Shown here: in pieces, positions 58,263 through 64,000 of the stretch
Layout of the letters: each line of letters begins with the position of its first letter
Position numbering within the stretch: position 1 is the stretch's first letter
Assembly (NCBI GenBank): GCA_013423325.1
Contig: BLJB01000104.1
Coordinates: forward strand, 1,300-65,299
DNA: 64,000 nucleotides
Direction: 5' to 3'
Source of the DNA: Usnea hakonensis
Lineage: Eukaryota; Ascomycota; Lecanoromycetes; Lecanorales; Parmeliaceae
Position numbers and translations under genes: made by a program
The notes under the pieces: model-generated
The model's input: the letters and a program-made list of their open reading frames with translations, nothing else
The model's database searches: none
What the model was told of the DNA's origin: nothing

Positions 58263-58699
58263 TTACGAATACTACTTATACTACAGTATTATTGTTATAC
58301 CCTTATTATTATACCTCGAAACTTCTCTTAGTCCTTTAGGTCGATATTAACGCCTAACGGTACTTCCTAGTCGACTAGCTAAAACTAACCCGAACCGATC
58401 TCTAAAGATATAATTTCAGCTACCTTAGCGGGCCTAAATAATAACTAAGCCTTAGTTAAGGCTATTAACGATAATCTAGACTAACTCCGGAGAATACTAG
58501 GAATAGCCTTTAACCGTAATAGCGAAACTATTCGTGATCTAAAAGCTAAATACGACTAATTAGAAATTAATACTACTAAATAATTAGAACGCTAATAGAA
58601 GGAGATAGATAATAGTACTAATAGCTTCTAGGCTTAAATTAGGGACTTAGATAGGTAGCTCGCCCGCTCGCTTAACGCGAGCGCTGCCTCAGCTAACCC

Positions 58700-61600
58700 T
58701 AACACTACTAAACGTTCACCGAGGGTCCCAGATCCGCCTATATACTCGGGGGATCGCGCGACCTTGGAGCAATAGGTTACGAAGCTCAAGTTTAAGCTTA
58801 GGGACAATGCCGACTAGTACCCTACCGACGCCTCCTAGGTAAGGTATACCTACGGACGACTAGAGGGTAAGACGGCGGACTAGATCCACCCTAGGATAAA
58901 CGAGGATAGCCCGACCTACGTTAGAGATATCGAGTAGCTTATTATAGCCTTACGGCTAGCCTTTAGGGATACGAATAAACGAAATACCGCTTAAAACTAT
59001 ATTATAAACCTACGCTAGACTAATAAGTTATTTATTAAATACCTCTCGCTATTTGCCGCTAAGATCGGCGATACCGGCTTCGATAAAGAAACGTTAAGAT
59101 TCTACCTATAGAACGACCTTTACTAGGAGCTCGCTAGCTACCTAGTTAGCGTTAGGGTCCACTAGCTCACTTTTAATTAGTTAGTCGAAAAATACTAATA
59201 TCGGGATACTAGGGAATATTAGCTTCGGGAGCGATTTGCGAAATTAGGCTCTAAGGCGAATTGCCAGAATACGAGTACTACCGCGCTAGTAGTATACGTA
59301 TATACCGATAGCTAGGCTATCCATATCTCTACCAATAATGGAAACACGGTAATGGACTTGTCTAAAATAGGTTCTAAGCCCCGTGGGCCCCTAACCTCTA
59401 TAGAGAAATAACGCCGACGAGACCTTGACCTCTATCTCTACTACGGCGAACTAGGCCACTATACTGCGGACTATAAGAAGAAACTATCGAACCGTACTAG
59501 TATTAGAATAGTTACGACTACGCCCTTAGCGCTAGTAACTACGGGTAAGTCGGGAAAAGTATAGTCCCTACGTACCGTCATATATAGGGACTATCGGTTA
59601 GTAAATAACCTCCCTTAAAGTTAAGATCCGGTACCTTAAAAGCCTTAATTCTAGAACCTTGTCTAGATAGTACCCTTATATTAGTATACGGAGTGACTTC
59701 TAATAAAATAGATTATACGGCTAAAATACTATATAATACCGGAGCTTCTTCTGAGAGTTTTGTTAATACTACCTTTGCGCGAAATAAAAATCTACCCTTG
59801 ACCCCCCTTGATATCCCTAGAGATCTAGACGGATTCGACGGAAAGCCCGCCGCTTCCGGCCCTATTACCTATACGACGCGCTATAGGTTCGTTATCCCTA
59901 GCTACCCCCCGATTTAGACTACCTTTTATGTTATAGACCTCTTAGGTTAGGAAGTCATTATCGGCCTTCTATAGATAGAGAAGTATAAGGTCAATCTTCG
60001 CCTTAGGGTAGACGGGAATACGCTCTCCTTCGGGGGGGTAGCCCTAGAGTCTACGGAAGGTCCTAGCCTCTCGTTTCTACCTAGTAAAGTCCCAGCGTCC
60101 GCCCCCTTAGAGATTAAGTCCCTCCCTAGCGCCTCGACCCGCTACCTTAGCGACTAACGAAGGCGGGCTAGGCTCTACGTAAACCTGATCGTAGCCGCCT
60201 TGCGAGCTACTACGCTCTCCTAGCTACCCTAGAGTTCTAGACCTAACCCCTTATTAATCTGCCTAATTAGAGCCGCGCCCTTCGCGCTTCTAAGTAAGAA
60301 GCCGGGGGTTGAAGTTTTTGCGACTACTATAAGAGATATCGAGAAAGCCTTAAGACCTAAGATCCGTACCGACCCTAGCTCTATACTCCCTAAGGAATAC
60401 TATAACTTCCTAGACGTCTTTTTCTAAACTAAAGCTAATAAGCTTCCCCTCTACCGCGAGATCGATTATAAAATCGAACTAGAACCCGGTAAGGTACCCC
60501 TATTCGGCCCTCTCTACGGTATATCCGCGGGCGAGTTAGAGGTATTTAAAAAATTCCTAGATAATAACCTCGCGAAGGGTTTTATCCGCCTAAGTAAGTT
60601 CTTAGCTACGTCCCCGGTCCTCTTCGCCCGTAAGCCGGGGGGTAGGCTACGCCTTTATATCGACTATCGAGCCCTAAACGCTATTATAATTAAAAATCGA
60701 TACCTAATACTCTTAATCTAAGAAACCTTAGCTAGAATCTGCCGCGCTAAGTACTTTACTAAGCTTGATATTATCGCGGTATTTAATAAGATTAGAATGG
60801 CGCCCGGGGAGGAGTGGAAAACTGTTTTCCGTATACGCTATAGGCTCTATAAGTTACTCGTTATAAATTTTGGGCTCTATAGGGCCCTATTAACGTTCTA
60901 GAAATATATAAACGACCTTCTATACGAGTATCTAGATGACTTCTATACCGTATATATCGATAATATCCTGATCTATAGTAATTCTAAGACTAAATATACT
61001 CGGTACGTTAAGCTTGTACTCGCTAGGCTCCGCGAAGCGGGCCTCTAAGTTAATATCAATAAGTACGCCTTTAGCGTTGACGAAGTACGTTACCTAGGGT
61101 TAATTATTACGACCTATAGTATTAGTATAGATCCGGATAAGCTCTTAGCGGTCGCCGAATAGCCTACCCCTACCTATGTAAAGGACGTATAAGCTTTTCT
61201 AGGCTTCGCGAACTTTTACCGATGGTTTATTAGGGGATTCTCGCTACTCGCCAAGCTACTTATAGAACTTACTAAAAAAGGAGTCTAGTTCTAATAGATT
61301 TCTAGTTATAATAAGGCCTTTAAGTCTCTAAAGCTCGCCTTTACTACCGCACCTATCCTGCTGCACTATAACCCGAATAAGTAAATTGTTGTCGAGATAG
61401 ACGCTTCGGACGAGGTTATAATAGGAGTTATATCCTAGTATAACCCTTAGGGGGTCCTTAGGCCTATCGTGTACTTCTCGACTAAAATGTCCCCTGCGGA
61501 GTATAATTATAAGATTTATAATAAGGAGCTCCTAGCTATTATTCGGGCTTTCGAGCTCTGGCGCCCCGAGCTCGAGGGTACCTAGGAGCCCGTATCCGTA

Positions 61601-63450
61601 GTATTTAACTATAAGAATCTAGAGTACTTTATATCGACTAAGCTCCTAAGCCGCTATTAAGCTCGCTAGTCTAAGTTCCTCTCTAGGTTTAATTTCAAAA
61701 TCGTCTACCGCCTAGGTATACTAAACCGGCGGGTAGATACCCTAACTCGCCAGACTAAGCCTTAGAAGGATCGAAGTCTCTAGTGGTAGATAATCCTTAA
61801 ACCCGGGAACCTAGATACCTAAATCCTAGCCTAGAAGGACGTCCCCGCTATCCGAGCGGCTCTTCTAGCTCCTATCCGGGGTAGAAGAGCCTCGTATTCT
61901 GCTACCCTAGCCCCCGAATTGGAGCTAGACGAGCCTCAACCCGACCCGGAACCTGAACCAGACTTGGAAGACGCTATTTGGTCGGCCTACGCAGATAGCG
62001 AGTAAGCCTAGACCGTGATTAACGCCCTATAGACGGGCGCCCGGAAGCTAAAGGGCTTCCCCCTATCGGAATACGAACTACGTAATAATAGGGTCTACTT
62101 TAGAGATAGGCTCTTTATCTCTAATAACGACGAGCTACGCTTACGCCTCGTTAAACTCGCTTATAATACGCCTATAGCGGGTTACCTAGGCCGTACTAAA
62201 ACCTACGAGGTTTTGATCCGCTTATACTACTGGCCGGGAATTTCTAACTTCGTAAAATAATTCGTCGCTAACTACCATGACTACGCCCGTGCCAAAGTCT
62301 CCTATAAGAAGTATCTAGGACTTTTGAGGCCTCTGTCTATACCACGGAGGCGATAGGCCTATATCTCGATAGATTTTATCGTCGGGTTACCCCTAAGTAT
62401 CGACTATTACGGCTAGGAGTACGTTAATATCCTCGTAATCACGGACCGGTTAATAAAAAATGGTAAAATATATCCCTATAAATAGAATTATAGTCGAAGA
62501 TACGGCCCGTGCCTTCTATCTTTACGTCTAGAAGGACTACGGGCTCCCTTACGATTTCATTATCGACCGGGGTACGCAGTTCGAGAGCTATTTCTGGTAC
62601 GAACTATATACCCGTTACGGAATCAAGGCTAGCCTCTCTACCGCCTTCCACCTAGAAACGGACGGCTAGACCGAGCGAGCTAACGTAGTGCTAGAACAGT
62701 ACCTAAGGGTCTTTATAAACTTCCTCTAAGACGACTAGGCAAAATGGCTCCCTTCGGCCGAATTCGCCGCTAATAACCACCTCTCGGAAGCTACCTAGTT
62801 CACCTTATTCTTCGCAAATTCAGGCTAGTACCCCCGTATAGGTTTTAAACCTAGCTCCTACTAGAAAGATCGCATTATGAACTACCGGCAACTCGAGGAC
62901 CGGCTATACGCTAACGGCTTCGCCCTATAAATAGACCGTATTAACGAAATTATAAGCGCCTAAATAATACTTGCCTAGGCCTCCTAAGAAGAATTCGCTA
63001 ACCGAAACTAATAACCCGCGCCTAAATACTAAGCCCGTAACTTAGTATAGCTAGACGCTAGAAATCTATAGCTCTAGCGCACCTCTAAAAAGCTCTTAGA
63101 GAAATTTAAGGGGCCCTTCCCTATTATTAAGAGTATTAGAACTTATACTTACTAACTAGAGCTCCCCCCGAGTTGGTCCTATTACGACGTCTTTTATATT
63201 AACCTCTTGCGATCTATAGCCTCCGACCTAGTCTCTAGCTAAGCCCCCCCGGTCCCGTTTCCTTCCCTCGACGCCCGAAATCGAGACGTCTAGGTCGTCG
63301 AGTTAATCGAGGATAGCAAAATAGAGCGCGGTACCCTAAAATTTAGAGTTAAATAGGAAGATATTTACTACTATACTTAGGAATCTCTTAAATACGTTTA
63401 TACGGCCTCTAAGGCCCTAGATAACTATTTTGAATAATACCTAGAACGCG
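58700..63450 (+). pseudogene. Gypsy gag-pol remnant
   Basis: Read between RIP stops. The CCHC knuckle at about 59430-59475 has its cysteines changed to tyrosines around YGELGH. The protease (59693-59917 is still open) shows NTGAS where DTGAS is expected. Reverse transcriptase has YIDNILIYS at 60953-60979, where YIDD is expected. RNase H shows YNYKIYNKELLAI (about 61500-61540), normally YDIYDKELLAI. The integrase zinc-binding and core regions are at about 62150-62800 (SIDFIVGLP near 62367). The chromodomain is at about 63290-63440 (VELIEDSKIERGTLKFRVK). Each active-site Asp-to-Asn change is a G-to-A transition. No product can be functional. Confidence 0.88.
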
Positions 63451-63601
63451 CTGGCTATGCTACTTAGACCGTATATAAAGAAAACCCTAACGATTTCGAT
63501 ATAGAGTCTAATTCCGATCTAGAAGACGACTTATTCATACCTACCCACTTAGAAAGTGCCGAATCTAAATCGTCCGGAGTCCGATCTTAGGGGGGGGGTA
63601 C

Positions 63602-63847
63602 TATTACGGTTTCTCAATATATATATAGTATATAACATTCAAATCAATATTCACTTATTCTAAATACACACATCGATTACTAGCGTACGGGGTACGGGTA
63701 TTTAAAGGGCAAATCTCTCGAGCGAACTCTCTTTCTCTTTCTTTCCTCTTCGTGTTCGTCTTGTATAACTAGCCTCCACTATAGTTAGCAGAGCCAAATC
63801 ATCAACACCAACCCGTGCGCCCGTAGATCTCAGTCTAAACCTTGACA
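63602..63847 (+). repeat. Gypsy 3' LTR
   Basis: Same length as the 5' LTR. Its first part is RIPed ('tattacggtttctcaatat') and its last part is intact ('ccttgaca'), the mirror image of the 5' copy. Confidence 0.92.
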
Positions 63848-63852
63848 CAAAT

Positions 63853-64000
63853 ACTATTACTCGGTCCATATTTAGTTCCCTAATAATAGATTAGTAAATT
63901 ACTATTATAATATTTATTATTTAATAAATAGCGTTAAAAAATAAGACTTAGATAAACTATAATAACGATAGCGAGCTTTAAAATTTTAATAGATAGTAAA
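63853..64000. repeat. Dispersed repeat, copy B, right part, and AT-rich DNA
   Basis: 'actattactcggtccat..ttccctaataatag' continues the repeat broken at 58016 and matches about 13523-13550. AT-rich RIPed DNA runs to the window end. Confidence 0.6.

Larger units (their letters stand above)
58017..63847 (+). mobile_element. Gypsy/Metaviridae LTR retrotransposon with chromodomain (chromovirus), RIPed
   Basis: Complete structure of 5831 bp: 246-bp LTRs at both ends, a perfect 5-bp target duplication caaat (58012-58016 and 63848-63852), and a G-run polypurine tract just before the 3' LTR. Internal order is gag zinc knuckle, protease, reverse transcriptase, RNase H, integrase, chromodomain, the Gypsy order. 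GC content stays fairly high, yet CpA and TpG are nearly gone and stop codons fall in every domain, so it is dead. The C-terminal chromodomain places it among chromoviruses (MAGGY/Pyret-like group). Confidence 0.93.

Noticed and set aside
59693..59917. An intact small gene of 74 aa
   Set aside because: It is the surviving protease stretch of the dead Gypsy element, with the active-site Asp changed to Asn, flanked by RIP stops.

Overview
This window is nuclear DNA of a filamentous ascomycete (Pezizomycotina). Genes carry short GT-AG introns (mostly 40-100 nt) with CTNA-like branch sites. The housekeeping proteins are fungal in type. Long AT-rich blocks of dead transposons have almost no CpA or TpG, which is the footprint of repeat-induced point mutation (RIP). 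The genome therefore looks compartmented into gene islands and RIP-degraded repeat blocks. I cannot name the species.

Layout. 1-19.9 kb is a repeat block. It holds two co-oriented copies of one Tad-like LINE (about 4.19-9.65 and 13.89-19.29 kb), a 428-bp hairpin element, a MITE-like element of about 0.6 kb, and a pair of 0.4-kb inverted arms flanking the second LINE copy. A less mutated patch lies at about 10.2-11.5 kb. 20-25.6 kb is a conserved housekeeping island: the rRNA-processing DEAD-box helicase Rrp3, phosphoacetylglucosamine mutase (chitin and GPI precursor synthesis), and the GPI-lipid remodelling protein Per1. 25.6-33.3 kb is mostly non-coding, with RIP-affected patches and one type-B carboxylesterase.

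33.3-53.9 kb holds what I read as a secondary-metabolite gene cluster of the epidithiodiketopiperazine (ETP; gliotoxin/sirodesmin/acetylaranotin) type. Its genes are: a DUF1857/AtaL-like protein, a T-C-A-T-CT nonribosomal peptide synthetase, a GliJ-like membrane dipeptidase, a GliK-like gamma-glutamyl cyclotransferase, a GliF-type P450, an AAAP amino-acid transporter, a GliC-type P450, and a Tri3/AtaH-like acyltransferase. In the ETP logic the NRPS makes a cyclic dipeptide, P450 chemistry allows glutathione addition, and the cyclotransferase and dipeptidase trim the glutathione adducts; the acyltransferase would decorate the product. No glutathione S-transferase (GliG), C-S lyase (GliI), dithiol oxidase (GliT), methyltransferase, MFS pump or Zn2Cys6 regulator is visible here. 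The NRPS has no first adenylation domain. A heptamer CGGWCCG recurs six times in intergenic DNA next to cluster genes, and one TCGGN3CCGA site, the motif reported for ETP clusters, lies upstream of the AtaL-like gene.

53.9-64 kb is a second RIP block. It contains a 2.67-kb LTR element (TSD ctaat) and a complete 5.83-kb chromodomain Gypsy element (246-bp LTRs, TSD caaat). Both are inserted into one older dispersed repeat, so the nesting order can be read directly.

Exon coordinates were worked out by hand from splice signals, reading frame and family conservation. Each multi-exon model below sums to an exact multiple of three.
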